Assembly: GCA_966210515.1 (NCBI GenBank)
Contig: CBIHLM010000004.1
Coordinates: 1-64,000, forward strand
DNA from: Paradesertivirga sp966210515
Lineage (GTDB): Bacteria > Bacteroidota > Bacteroidia > Sphingobacteriales > Sphingobacteriaceae
Reading direction: 5' to 3'
DNA: 64,000 nucleotides
Part shown: positions 26,637 through 35,968 of the stretch, in pieces
Layout of the letters: each line of letters starts with the position of its first letter
How positions within the stretch are numbered: position 1 is the first letter of the stretch
The notes under the pieces: generated by a model
Seen by the model: the letters and a program-made list of their open reading frames with translations, nothing else
Databases searched by the model: none
Told to the model about the DNA's origin: nothing
Made by a program: the position numbers and the translations under genes

Positions 26637-27349
26637 TAAAGTGCCTGGTAGTTGATGATGAACGCTTAGCCATCGAGCTAATGGAAGACAATATCCGCCA
26701 GGTTCCCTTTCTTGAACTGGTAGGAAGTTGCCGCAATGCAATGGAAGCCATGACCTTTTTAAGCCAGCAAACTGTTGATCTTATTTTTTTGGACATCCAA
26801 ATGCCGGGTCTCTCGGGCTTACAATTTGTAAACAGCCTGGCAAATCCGCCTCTAATAGTTTTTGTGACTGCCTATGAAAAATATGCGGTGGAAGGATTTA
26901 ACCTAGATGTGCTTGATTACCTGGTTAAGCCGGTATCATTCGAGCGGTTTTTTAAAGCAGCAAACAAAGCCCTGGAACTGACTAATTTAAAAAACCAGGT
27001 TTCTGCCCCGTCCCAAACCGCAGCTTCTGCCGAATGCCTTTTTGTTAACGCCGACTACTCCTTAGTTAAAATAAACATCAATGATATTTTATATATAGAA
27101 GGGCTGAAAGATTACATAAAAATCTATCTATTAGACACAGAAAAGCCTGTCATAACCCGCTTAAGCCTGAGATATATGGAGGAAAAACTTCCATCAGAGC
27201 GGTTTATGCGCGTTCACAAATCCTACATCATATCATTGGAAAAGCTAATATCCTTTAAGAAAAATCGTGTACTTATGCCATCCTTTGAGGTGCCCGTAAG
27301 CGATAACTATCGCGAAGTATTGCTCAATTATATGGGACATCAGCAATGA
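26633..27349 (+). CDS. LytTR family response regulator
   Basis: A 238-residue regulator overlapping the kinase by 4 bp. The receiver domain has CLVVDDERLA and phospho-Asp54 in LIFLDIQMPGLSG, and a conserved Lys in YLVKPVSFERF. The LytTR DNA-binding domain starts near 140 (ADYSLVKININDILYIEGLKDYIKIYL), with SERFMRVHKSYIIS and PVSDNYREVLL. LytTR proteins bind pairs of direct repeats. It is followed 116 bp downstream, on the same strand, by a large outer-membrane protein gene that is a reasonable target. Confidence 0.95.
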   Translation: MIKCLVVDDERLAIELMEDNIRQVPFLELVGSCRNAMEAMTFLSQQTVDLIFLDIQMPGLSGLQFVNSLANPPLIVFVTAYEKYAVEGFNLDVLDYLVKPVSFERFFKAANKALELTNLKNQVSAPSQTAASAECLFVNADYSLVKININDILYIEGLKDYIKIYLLDTEKPVITRLSLRYMEEKLPSERFMRVHKSYIISLEKLISFKKNRVLMPSFEVPVSDNYREVLLNYMGHQQ

Positions 27350-27464
27350 AATCGCCTCGAAGTGCGATTTGGTATATAAATTAAGTACGTAAGTATCATT
27401 TCAGTTTAATAAATAATTGCAGGCATTAAACTTGCACCAAAATACAATCAGATATTTTCTCATC

Positions 27465-30269
27465 ATGAAAAAAATAATAATCTTATTAATGCTGCTCACA
27501 ACCGCCCAACTTACTTTAGCCCAATCCGGACGCGAAGTAAATGGTGTGGTTAGAGATACTGCAGGGCTAAGTGTAATCGCCGCGACAGTTAGACTAAGCT
27601 CACCTCTGGATACTCTGCAAACCCGCACAGATATTGACGGTCTGTTTAGTTTTAAAAACGTAAAATCATCTCAGTTTGTGTTAACTATTACCAGTCTTGG
27701 ATATACAGATATAGTTAAGAGATTTCTGTATGCTGATGGAACTACCCCGATAAAGTTAGATGCCATAGTTTTAAAATCTCAAAGCAACGTTTTGCGAGAA
27801 GTGGTTGTATCGGGCGCTGCGCCAGTAGTTGTTAAGCAAGATACGGTAGAATATCGCGCAAGCGATTTCCCGGTAAGAGAGAACTCTGTTGCCGAAGATG
27901 TGATCAAGAAGCTTCCGGGGGTTGAGGTAGACAAGGATGGGAACGTTACTACCCAGGGCAAGAGCGTAACACGAGTTCGTGTAAATGGAAAAGATTATTT
28001 TGATGGCGATCTGAAAACCGCCACTCAGGGCTTACCTGCTGACATTATCGAAAAAATTCAGATTGTAGATGATTATGGTGACCAGGCAAATATTACTGGC
28101 ATAAGAGAAGGCGAAGCCGATAAAATTCTGAATATTACCATCAGACCCGACCGAATGAAAGGAAGCGTGATCAGCGGCGCTGTAGGAGGCGGGAATCAAG
28201 ATCGTTACCTGGTATCTGGCAACGGTCAGTTTATGAATCAGGATCGTCAGATCGATGTTCGTCTAAATTCAAACAACAATAACACGTCTCCTTTCGCCTT
28301 TGGCGGAGGTGGTGGCCGTGGATTTGGCGGAGGCGGTGGTGGTGGCCGCGGAGGAGGCGGAGGCGGCTTCGGAAATAGCGGCGGAATTACCAATATTACT
28401 GCCGGAGGTATAAATTATAGAGATAACCTCAGCAAAAAAGTAGCAGTAAACGGAAGCTATAGATTAATGATGAGAAACAATAACGCGGTTTCAACGAGCT
28501 TCGGAACTTCGTATTTCCAGGCAGATTCAGTGAGGTTTAACACCGCGGCTAATTCAAAGAGCGGCAACAGTTTCCATAGCGCCAACTTCAATCTTGAGTA
28601 TGCGATTGACAGTTTAAACTACTTCCGCATTACTCCTTATTTTAATCTCAGCAACTCGGATTCAGACGGGACAACCAATCTTATACAGGAGTACTCTGAA
28701 GGATCCCGGGAAGACCAGCGTACTAATCAGTTCAGCAACTCAACCAGTCCATCATTTGGCGGAAACCTCATTTATAACCACAGGTTCAGGAAACTGGGAA
28801 GAAACTTTTCTTTTGGTATAAACGTCAATGGGTCTGATAATGAAAACGAGCAGGACGTGATTGACGATTTTACTTACTATAACCCGAATGTAGATTCTAC
28901 CTCTCATCGTCTCATCGAAACCACAAGCAAACGATTTAATGCAAACGCTAACGTAACTTATAGTGAGCCCGTTGGGAAATTAGGCCGCCTTGATTTGGGT
29001 TATAACTATTCAATTTCAGATTATGAAAATAGCCGGATAACGAATCTGTACGAGGATGAGATCCCTGTCATTAACGATGCTCTTAGTAATATTTACGACT
29101 ATTCATTTACTACCAATCGCTTTAGCCTAAGCTACCGGTATGACCGGCCGAAGCTTTACAACTTCACTGTGGGTGTAACAGCACAACCCACTTTGTTGAA
29201 AGGAATATCATTAACAACCGGCGCTCCGCCAACCCGGCGCGAAGGCTTTAACTTTTTCCCGACAGCACGTTTTGATTATAACTTCGGCCGCTCCCGATCA
29301 TTATCAATCAACTACAACGGAAGAAGCAACGAGCCAAGTTTCAACCAGATTCAGCCGGTAAGAGATGTATCAAATCCTTTAAGACCTGTTGTTGGAAATC
29401 CCGAACTTAACTCGGCGTTTACACAATCTGTCAACATCCGGTACAATACAACCGATCCATCTTCCGGGCTATTTTTCAATACGGGAATTTTTGGAAATCT
29501 CACAAATGACCAGATCACACGTGATATTGTGAGATACGAAGAAGAAATTTTAGTGGAGGGGCAGGCAACTAAAAGAACTATCCAGGAAACAAGGTATCTA
29601 AACGCCGATGGCTACTATTCAACAAATGCGTTTTACTCGTTCGGAAAACCTTTTAAGGAAAAGAAATATCGCCTTTCGTTAAACGGAAACATCAGGTATA
29701 CGAATGATGTAACATTCACTGATAGTCAAAAAAATATTGGCCGAGACTGGACCTTGTCGCAAAATGTTCGTTTACAGATTAACCCGAATCAAAATGTTGA
29801 AATTTACCCTTCGGCAGGATATCGCAGAACCTTTTTGAACTACACCCTAACCGACAATGCTGATACAAAAGCAAGCACGTGGAACTATGATCTGAATGGT
29901 CGTTTATTTTTCCTTAAGACATTTATTGTAGGATTTGATATCAGTAAAAACATAAATCAGGGATATCGATCTATTCAGGCAAACCCGCTCATCATTAATG
30001 CTTATCTGGAAAAACAATTTTTTAACAGACGGGGAACCTTCCGGATTCAGGGATTCGATCTAAAAAATGAAGGCACGGTGCTTGGTATCTCGCAAAATGC
30101 CAATACAATCAGCAGCAGCCAAACCAACCGTTTAACCCGGTATGTTATGGCAACATTCAGCTTCAGAATTCAAAAGTTCCCCGGGGGAATGCAACCAAAC
30201 ATGGATAGAAACAGAGAGGATTTCAGAGGTCGGGACGGGCAACCGCGTGGCGATCGTGGAAACTTTTAA
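27465..30269 (+). CDS. TonB-dependent-receptor-like outer-membrane barrel protein
   Basis: A 934-residue outer-membrane protein. After a signal peptide (MKKIIILLMLLTTAQLTLAQ) comes a CarboxypepD_reg-like domain (SGREVNGVVRDTAGLSVIAATVRL...GYTDIVKRF) to about 110, then a plug-like domain (ENSVAEDVIKKLPGVEVDKDGNVTTQGKSVTRVRVNGKDYFDGD...IEKIQIVDDYGDQANITG), and a long beta-barrel. A glycine run at about 280-304 sits in an early barrel loop. The C-terminus is hydrophilic (RNREDFRGRDGQPRGDRGNF) and lacks the usual terminal Phe. It belongs to the outer-membrane beta-barrel family often annotated as TonB-dependent receptor. There is no SusD partner. The start is at 27465 (not 27417) to open the signal peptide. 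Confidence 0.88.
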   Translation: MKKIIILLMLLTTAQLTLAQSGREVNGVVRDTAGLSVIAATVRLSSPLDTLQTRTDIDGLFSFKNVKSSQFVLTITSLGYTDIVKRFLYADGTTPIKLDAIVLKSQSNVLREVVVSGAAPVVVKQDTVEYRASDFPVRENSVAEDVIKKLPGVEVDKDGNVTTQGKSVTRVRVNGKDYFDGDLKTATQGLPADIIEKIQIVDDYGDQANITGIREGEADKILNITIRPDRMKGSVISGAVGGGNQDRYLVSGNGQFMNQDRQIDVRLNSNNNNTSPFAFGGGGGRGFGGGGGGGRGGGGGGFGNSGGITNITAGGINYRDNLSKKVAVNGSYRLMMRNNNAVSTSFGTSYFQADSVRFNTAANSKSGNSFHSANFNLEYAIDSLNYFRITPYFNLSNSDSDGTTNLIQEYSEGSREDQRTNQFSNSTSPSFGGNLIYNHRFRKLGRNFSFGINVNGSDNENEQDVIDDFTYYNPNVDSTSHRLIETTSKRFNANANVTYSEPVGKLGRLDLGYNYSISDYENSRITNLYEDEIPVINDALSNIYDYSFTTNRFSLSYRYDRPKLYNFTVGVTAQPTLLKGISLTTGAPPTRREGFNFFPTARFDYNFGRSRSLSINYNGRSNEPSFNQIQPVRDVSNPLRPVVGNPELNSAFTQSVNIRYNTTDPSSGLFFNTGIFGNLTNDQITRDIVRYEEEILVEGQATKRTIQETRYLNADGYYSTNAFYSFGKPFKEKKYRLSLNGNIRYTNDVTFTDSQKNIGRDWTLSQNVRLQINPNQNVEIYPSAGYRRTFLNYTLTDNADTKASTWNYDLNGRLFFLKTFIVGFDISKNINQGYRSIQANPLIINAYLEKQFFNRRGTFRIQGFDLKNEGTVLGISQNANTISSSQTNRLTRYVMATFSFRIQKFPGGMQPNMDRNREDFRGRDGQPRGDRGNF
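28302..28374 (+). repeat. GGN-rich low-complexity tract in the barrel gene
   Basis: Direct GGC/GGT/GGA repeats broken by CGT and TTT codons encode a glycine run of about 25 residues with a few Arg and Phe. Because it consists of in-frame triplets, slippage would change only the loop length. It probably forms a flexible surface loop of the outer-membrane protein. Confidence 0.7.
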
Positions 30270-30286
30270 CAAAAGCAGTCTTAACT

Positions 30287-30318
30287 AAAAAAAGCAGCCT
30301 TAACGCTGCTTTTTTTTT
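30287..30318. terminator. bidirectional terminator between convergent genes
   Basis: An A-tract and GCAGC stem, loop CTTAAC, GCTGC and T-tract (AAAAAAAGCAGC...GCTGCTTTTTTTTT) lie 17 bp after the barrel gene and 22 bp before the stop of the convergent GH3 gene. Confidence 0.85.
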
Positions 30319-30339
30319 ATGGAATATTGATAATGCGTG

Positions 30340-32082
30340 CTATTCAATCTGGCCGCTCACAGTTTGTGGCACCGGGAGGAAATGGACTCCATCACCTGTT
30401 TTAAACATTGAATTAATTGTTACCGGCAACTTTCCCGATGCCTGCATCTGATTACTCAAAACCTTTGCAGCAGCTATCTGCATTTCGTCACTATTCTGGT
30501 AATTAACCACCAGTGACTTGCTTTTTTCTATTCCCGGTAAACTTCTGATAGAGTAGGGATTTGCGAACAAGCAGGTTATTGTATTTAGTTTAGCTAAATC
30601 AGAAATGAACGTTTTTAATTCGTTATTGTAATCCAGAGAACTTTGCGGGCGTTTTCTGTAATCGTGAATTGAAACTACAATTTGGTCATAGCCCTGGAGA
30701 TCCTTTGAAACATTTTTAATATCTGTTGCTCCAGCGATTTTCGACAAGATAAAGCTGGTTGAATTAGTGAACCTTTTCTGCATCTCTTTTTGAAAAATAG
30801 TTACTTCTGAAACCCCAAGACTAATTAGGGCAGTTTTACGATTTGGATCAAGCTGCGTCAATAAACTATCACCGTTCAACACGGTAACAGCAGCGTCAGA
30901 CAATCGCTGATTTAAGGCATGTGCAGAACCCCCATTTAAGTCTTCGTATACGCTTTCTGTGCGAATTTCTTCCCGATTGTTTAAACCAGCCCAGTACTTG
31001 GCGGCCAGAATCTTTCTAACGCTTTCATCAATCTGATCCATCGTCAGCCGCTTTTCGCGGATCGCTCTTCTCACCAGCTTAATGGCTCGTGGTGCATCTT
31101 CAGAAAGTTCGATCACATCGTTACCCGCGATAATTGCGCGTACATCAGCCTCTCCATCAGGGAAAAATTTTACTACGCCTTTCATTTCCATGGCATCAGA
31201 AAACACCAATCCTTTAAAACCAAGCTGCTCTTTAAGTAAACCTGTAACTATTGGCCTGGATAAAGTAGACGGTAAATTAGGAGTGTTATCTAAAGATGGA
31301 ATATTCATATGCGCAACCATCACACCCGAAGCACCTTGACGGATAAGTTCTTTAAAAGGATATAATTCTAAAGAATCAAGCCTTGACTTTGTAAAACCTA
31401 AAACCGGTAGGTCATTATGCGAATCCACATTTGTATCGCCATGGCCCGGGAAATGTTTTATACTCACCAGGATTCCGGCATCTTGCAAACCTCGCATATA
31501 TGCGGAGCTCTTAATTGCAACATTGTATTTGTTATCGCCGAAAGAGCGATAATTAATTACGGGATTATTGGGATTATTATTGATATCAACTACGGGTGCG
31601 AAGTTGATATGCATGCCAATCCGTTTAAAATCAGCGGCAATTTTTTGGCCCATCTGGTAAATCAAACTGGTATCCTGGATGGCCCCTAAAGTCATTTGAT
31701 AGGGATAAGAAATGGTACTGTCGAGTCGCATTCCAAGTCCCCATTCAGCGTCCATTGCGATTAACAAAGGCACTCTGGAAAGTTTTTGGTATTTGTTCGT
31801 CAAAACTACCTGTCTGCCTGGTCCACCCTGAAAAAAGACTAAACCACCTACTTTGTGTCGCCTTATCAGCTCTGCCACGTTTTCTTCATAAGCCTTGCCT
31901 TTATCGGTATGGGCACGGAGAAAAAACAACTGGGCTATTTTCCCCCTGCGATTCAGCTTCTTGAAAACTGAGTCAACCCAACGGTCCTGCTCAAAATTGG
32001 GCTCTGTAAAACTTTTTCGTGCCTGTGCCCGGGATGTAAAAGAACTTGCTATGAAAATAAACAATAGAAAATATGAGCGCAT
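30340..32082 (-). CDS. secreted glycoside hydrolase family 3 (beta-N-acetylhexosaminidase)
   Basis: A 580-residue secreted enzyme. A signal peptide (MRSYFLLFIFIASSFTSRAQ) is followed by the GH3 TIM barrel with KHFPGHGDTNVDSHNDLP, the His-Asp dyad signature of NagZ-type N-acetylglucosaminidases, and FSDAMEMKGV with the nucleophile Asp. The second alpha/beta sandwich domain follows (VTVLNGDSLLTQLDPN...YDQIVVSIHDYRKRP). It lacks the beta-lactamase-like domain fused to many larger Bacteroidota homologues. It would cleave GlcNAc from muropeptides or chitin fragments. The start at 32082 opens the signal; an ATG at 32097 is also in frame. Confidence 0.92.
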   Translation of the reverse strand: MRSYFLLFIFIASSFTSRAQARKSFTEPNFEQDRWVDSVFKKLNRRGKIAQLFFLRAHTDKGKAYEENVAELIRRHKVGGLVFFQGGPGRQVVLTNKYQKLSRVPLLIAMDAEWGLGMRLDSTISYPYQMTLGAIQDTSLIYQMGQKIAADFKRIGMHINFAPVVDINNNPNNPVINYRSFGDNKYNVAIKSSAYMRGLQDAGILVSIKHFPGHGDTNVDSHNDLPVLGFTKSRLDSLELYPFKELIRQGASGVMVAHMNIPSLDNTPNLPSTLSRPIVTGLLKEQLGFKGLVFSDAMEMKGVVKFFPDGEADVRAIIAGNDVIELSEDAPRAIKLVRRAIREKRLTMDQIDESVRKILAAKYWAGLNNREEIRTESVYEDLNGGSAHALNQRLSDAAVTVLNGDSLLTQLDPNRKTALISLGVSEVTIFQKEMQKRFTNSTSFILSKIAGATDIKNVSKDLQGYDQIVVSIHDYRKRPQSSLDYNNELKTFISDLAKLNTITCLFANPYSIRSLPGIEKSKSLVVNYQNSDEMQIAAAKVLSNQMQASGKLPVTINSMFKTGDGVHFLPVPQTVSGQIE

Positions 32083-32236
32083 AATGTGTGTTAACAAAAG
32101 AACGGTAAGCCGCTACTTTAGGGATAAAGGTAAGTACTATAAGCCAAACAAATTTAAGGGCAAGCTGTTTTGTGCTACAAGCCTTTTGCTATTAACGCAA
32201 GGATTTTAATTTTAAGAATTATTTAAACACACAAAC

Positions 32237-32848
32237 ATGAAACGAATAGTAATTTTATCATTGGTGCTTATTTCTGCCGTTGCAGCAAATGCACAATCTC
32301 TGGGTGGAAGAGTTGGAGTTAACTTTTCTAACATTATCAAGACTGGCGACAGTGACTTTGAGACGGATTTTAAACCAGGTTTACACGCAGGAATCACCTT
32401 AAACATCCCTTTAGTGTCTAATTTATCCTTTGCACCAGAGTTGATGTACTCGCAAAAAGGATACAAAACTAATGGAACCAGTCTTTTAGGTGGTGAAAAT
32501 GAATACTCTGTAACTACCAACTTTATTGAAGTACCGATTCTTCTTAAAATTGGAGCTTCCAATGGCTTCAATATTCATTTAGGCCCACAAATTTCCTTTC
32601 TGACTTCGACCACTGAAAGCTTTAAAACTGGCTCTGACGAGTATAGAAGAAAAATAAAGGAAGAAAACGATAACCTGAAGAAAAATATTCTAGGAGGAGT
32701 AGTCGGAGCCAGCTTTAATGTAGGATCCAGAGCTAGCTTGGTTGCAAGATATGCCCTGGATTTTCAAAAGAATAACGAAGACGGCAGTTCAGAAACGCCA
32801 CAATATAAAAATCAGGTAATTCAACTCGGTTTAGGCATTAATTTCTAA
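32237..32848 (+). CDS. outer-membrane beta-barrel (porin family) protein
   Basis: A 203-residue small barrel. The signal peptide MKRIVILSLVLISAVAANAQ is followed by SLGGRVGVNFSNI, FKPGLHAGITLNIPLVSNLSFAPELMYSQKGYK, NFIEVPILLKI and a final strand VIQLGLGINF ending in Phe, which is the PorT/OMP_b-brl_2 pattern abundant in Bacteroidota. A charged loop (SDEYRRKIKEENDNLKK) would be extracellular. No specific substrate can be assigned. A strong terminator follows at 32861-32896. Confidence 0.85.
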   Translation: MKRIVILSLVLISAVAANAQSLGGRVGVNFSNIIKTGDSDFETDFKPGLHAGITLNIPLVSNLSFAPELMYSQKGYKTNGTSLLGGENEYSVTTNFIEVPILLKIGASNGFNIHLGPQISFLTSTTESFKTGSDEYRRKIKEENDNLKKNILGGVVGASFNVGSRASLVARYALDFQKNNEDGSSETPQYKNQVIQLGLGINF

Positions 32849-32860
32849 ACTTACTGCAAT

Positions 32861-32896
32861 AAAAAAGCCGTTTCATGATTATGAAACGGCTTTTTT
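32861..32896. terminator. bidirectional terminator
   Basis: A perfect 16-bp stem AAAAAAGCCGTTTCAT / ATGAAACGGCTTTTTT with a 4-nt loop sits between the porin gene and the convergent small membrane protein gene. Confidence 0.9.
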
Positions 32897-32924
32897 ATGT
32901 ATTTTAATAAACAGTATTCTGTGT

Positions 32925-33116
32925 CTACATTTTGGCCACGTCTCTTGTATTTTTTACCAAACCAATTCCGGTAAAGAAAAATATCACTCCTAACACAAAA
33001 AATACTATCAGCTCACGAGCTGTCTCAGAATTCTGTGCAAATCCGACTGCCGCATATATCAATCCAATTATACCTAGTATAGTCAGGATCGTTCCAAAAG
33101 TTCTCTTTAAATTCAT
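32925..33116 (-). CDS. small two-helix membrane protein
   Basis: A 63-residue protein with two hydrophobic helices (TFGTILTILGIIGLIYAAVGF and ELIVFFVLGVIFFFTGIGLV) joined by a short acidic loop and ending in KNTRDVAKM. It resembles other short two-helix proteins of Bacteroidota of unknown role. The coding assignment rests on composition, a single complete frame and the shared terminator at 32861-32896. Confidence 0.6.
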   Translation of the reverse strand: MNLKRTFGTILTILGIIGLIYAAVGFAQNSETARELIVFFVLGVIFFFTGIGLVKNTRDVAKM

Positions 33117-33359
33117 AGTTTATGTAATTTAAAAATATATACTGCAAAGCACTTGCCAATTGCGACATTAAACTGATATTAATGTGTAAATAGCAGAAAG
33201 ATCACCCTATCTCTACCATTCCCTCGGGCATTTCAGGAGGGGAACGGATAATTCTTCAGATTTGTAAAACAATTGTACTGTTTTATCTTAAAAATGGCCT
33301 CTTTTGTAAACTTTTTCGCACCGAGCCTTTTTCCACATCTTTAAATTGCCCATTGAGAT

Positions 33360-35936
33360 CTAGGAATATCCCCGGGTCATTTTTGCAACTCTTTCTTCCA
33401 ATGATTCGGTAGTCAGCTTTTCCCTTAAGCGATCAACCATAATTGGAAAAGCAAAAGGTGTAGGCTTATTGCTTTTCGTAATAATAATTTTTAAATCTTG
33501 AATTCGCTTTAATGCTTCGCGTAAGCGAAACTCTTCCAGCTGAAACTGCAAGGCTTCGTTATACGCTTGACGCACCAACACATTGTCCGGCTCATACTCG
33601 GTAAATACCTCGAATAACAACGATGTTGATGCCTGCAAATGCCTGTTCTTCATTGTTTTTCCAGGGAAACCAGTAAAAACCAGTCCGGCAATATGAGCAA
33701 TATCTCTAAATCTGCGCCTGGCCATTTCATTTGCATTTAAGCTATGCTGAATATCATCGAGTAAATTTTCTGAAGTAAATAGATCATTACCCAGGGCTTG
33801 CTCCAGCGGAATTTCTTCATCGCTGAGAAGTTCAAAACCATAATCATTCATGGCGATAGAAAAACTTGCGCTACGAATTCTGGCTATCCGGTAGGCAAAC
33901 AATGAAGCCATTCCTTCATGAACCAATCTTCCTTCAAATGGGTAAAAGAAGAGATGGTACCCGTCTCTTGAAGTAAATTTCTCGATCAGAAACTCGTCTT
34001 TCATCGGCAAATGCGAAAGCCCGGCCTGCATATCAAATAAAGGCCTGAGGGTTTTAATTTCAATGTCCTCTTCCTTATGATGAGCAACTTCATCCAGTTT
34101 TTGACGAAACATCGCAGAGAGTTGAGAAGACAAAGGAATTCTTCCGCCCATCCAGCTTGGTATTCTACCGTTCCGTTTAGGCGATTTCTTCACGAAGGCA
34201 GTCATGTCTTTCACCTTAACCAGTTCAAGGCTCCGCCCAGCGAACCAAAAGCTATCCCCGATTTTTAAGCGTGCGATAAAATCCTCTTCAATTGACCCCA
34301 GATATCCTCCGGTAAGAAACTTTATTCGCATACTTACATCACCAACAATGGTCCCCATTGTTAAACGGTGTCGCATCGCAACTTTACGACTGTTTACTTT
34401 GTAAAGCCCATTCTCAACTTCCACCTTTAGGTATTCATCATATGCCGATAAGGTTTTTCCCCCTTTGGTGATAAAGTCCAGAATCTGTGTAAACTCTTTA
34501 TCGCTTAAATCCGCGAAAGCATAGGTAGTTTTAATTTCTTTAAAAACCTCGGCGGGTCGAAAGCCGTTTGATACAGCAAGGGTAACCAGGTACTGCGTTA
34601 ACACGTCCATGGCTAATAAAATCGGATCTCGTGATTCGAAAATCTCTTCTACAATTGCCTGTTTAATTGCAGCTCCTTCCAGTAATTCTAAAGAATGTGT
34701 TGGTACAAACCAGGCTCTGGAGGTTGCTCCCGGATGGTGACCGCTTCGCCCGGCCCTTTGCATAAATCGGGCAACGCCCTTGGGGCTTCCCACTTGTATG
34801 ACGGTATCAACTGGCCTGAAATCGACCCCCAAGTCTAAGCTTGAAGTACAAACAACCACTTTAAGCATTTCTGCATGCAAGGCTCCTTCAACCCAATTGC
34901 GCAATTCGTTATCTAAAGAGCCGTGATGCATAGCCATTATACCGGCATATTCAGGATATTTTTCGAGAATGGCCTGGTACCAGATCTCTGTTTGAGAGCG
35001 CGTATTGGTAAAAATAAGTGTGGTTTTACTCTGAGCCACAATCTCCATTACCTGCGGCAAAAGCTTTATGCCCAAATGCCCTGCCCAGGAAAATTCTTCT
35101 ATATTCTCCGGGATGATAGAATTAATAACTATTTTTTTATCAAGTTTAGCCCGAATCATTTTAATCTGTTCGCGAGGCACATCATTGCCTAATAAAACTT
35201 CTGCGGCCTGTTCTAAATTACCGATGGTGGCACTGATTCCCCAGATTTTGAGGGGTGGCAGGGGGGGTGTGGGGTGTGAGTTATGGATTGCAGGTTGTGA
35301 GTTGTGGGGTGTGGCTGGCGGGTTGGAGGTTGTGGCTTGAGGGATCTGGATCGTGGAAATTAATTCGGATTGGCAAGAAGGTGAATTATTGCGTAATGAT
35401 TTTAGTTTCGATAAGCCCAGTTCCAGCTGCACGCCACGTTTTGTACCTAGTAACTCGTGCCATTCATCGGCCACAACAACTTGTAAGTTTTCAAATAGTT
35501 TAGGATAGTCTTTTTGGGCGAGCATAATATGCAGGCTTTCTGGCGTAGTGAGCAGAACTTCGGGGAGCCGCTTTTTTATTGCCGCCTTTTCTTTTGCTGA
35601 CGTATCTCCCGTTCGGGCTGCTACGGTCCATGGCAAATCTAAATCATCCACCACTGTTTGCATGGCTTTACGAATATCGTTTGTGAGTGCCCGTAACGGC
35701 GTTATCCACAACATCAACAGTCCGTTATTCTTCCTTTTCTGATAATCTTCAGGATGCTTATTAATATAATCGGCGATGAAAGGAAGAAACATGGCAAATG
35801 TTTTTCCGCTGCCGGTTGGTGCGTTAAGCAGACCTGAATATCCTGTAAGGAAAGCAGTTTCCATCTCCTTTTGAAAAGGAAATTGATGCCATCTTTTTGT
35901 CTGGAACCATTCGGAAATTACTGCTTCGCCTTTCAT
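33360..35936 (-). CDS. ligase-associated DEXH-box DNA helicase
   Basis: An 858-residue superfamily 2 helicase of the Lhr-like type found in the ligase-associated DNA damage response operon. Motifs are Walker A NAPTGSGKT, motif Ia TPLRALTNDI, the DEWH box VVADEWHELLG (typical of this subfamily), motif III ISATIGN, TSSLDLGVDF and motif VI QRAGRSGHHPG. The winged-helix and Lhr C-terminal regions follow. Residues about 181-229 are an Asn/Pro/Ser/Thr-rich insertion absent from the family consensus, encoded by repeat-like DNA. It is the last gene of the operon with exonuclease, ligase and Uma2. It probably unwinds or remodels damaged DNA for the ligase. Confidence 0.92.
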   Translation of the reverse strand: MKGEAVISEWFQTKRWHQFPFQKEMETAFLTGYSGLLNAPTGSGKTFAMFLPFIADYINKHPEDYQKRKNNGLLMLWITPLRALTNDIRKAMQTVVDDLDLPWTVAARTGDTSAKEKAAIKKRLPEVLLTTPESLHIMLAQKDYPKLFENLQVVVADEWHELLGTKRGVQLELGLSKLKSLRNNSPSCQSELISTIQIPQATTSNPPATPHNSQPAIHNSHPTPPLPPLKIWGISATIGNLEQAAEVLLGNDVPREQIKMIRAKLDKKIVINSIIPENIEEFSWAGHLGIKLLPQVMEIVAQSKTTLIFTNTRSQTEIWYQAILEKYPEYAGIMAMHHGSLDNELRNWVEGALHAEMLKVVVCTSSLDLGVDFRPVDTVIQVGSPKGVARFMQRAGRSGHHPGATSRAWFVPTHSLELLEGAAIKQAIVEEIFESRDPILLAMDVLTQYLVTLAVSNGFRPAEVFKEIKTTYAFADLSDKEFTQILDFITKGGKTLSAYDEYLKVEVENGLYKVNSRKVAMRHRLTMGTIVGDVSMRIKFLTGGYLGSIEEDFIARLKIGDSFWFAGRSLELVKVKDMTAFVKKSPKRNGRIPSWMGGRIPLSSQLSAMFRQKLDEVAHHKEEDIEIKTLRPLFDMQAGLSHLPMKDEFLIEKFTSRDGYHLFFYPFEGRLVHEGMASLFAYRIARIRSASFSIAMNDYGFELLSDEEIPLEQALGNDLFTSENLLDDIQHSLNANEMARRRFRDIAHIAGLVFTGFPGKTMKNRHLQASTSLLFEVFTEYEPDNVLVRQAYNEALQFQLEEFRLREALKRIQDLKIIITKSNKPTPFAFPIMVDRLREKLTTESLEERVAKMTRGYS
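35250..35395 (-). repeat. degenerate CACAACTC-type repeat captured in the helicase gene
   Basis: On the coding strand this stretch is C/A-rich with recurring units such as CCACAACTCACAACCTGC and CATAACTCACACCCCACACC, similar to short tandem repeats that are usually intergenic in Bacteroidota. It stays in frame with the helicase and encodes about 49 residues of low-complexity sequence (HNSQPAIHNSHP) between the DEWH box and the SAT motif. Confidence 0.6.
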
Positions 35937-35968
35937 TAACAGAGAAATGATAAACGCAATAATTGTGT

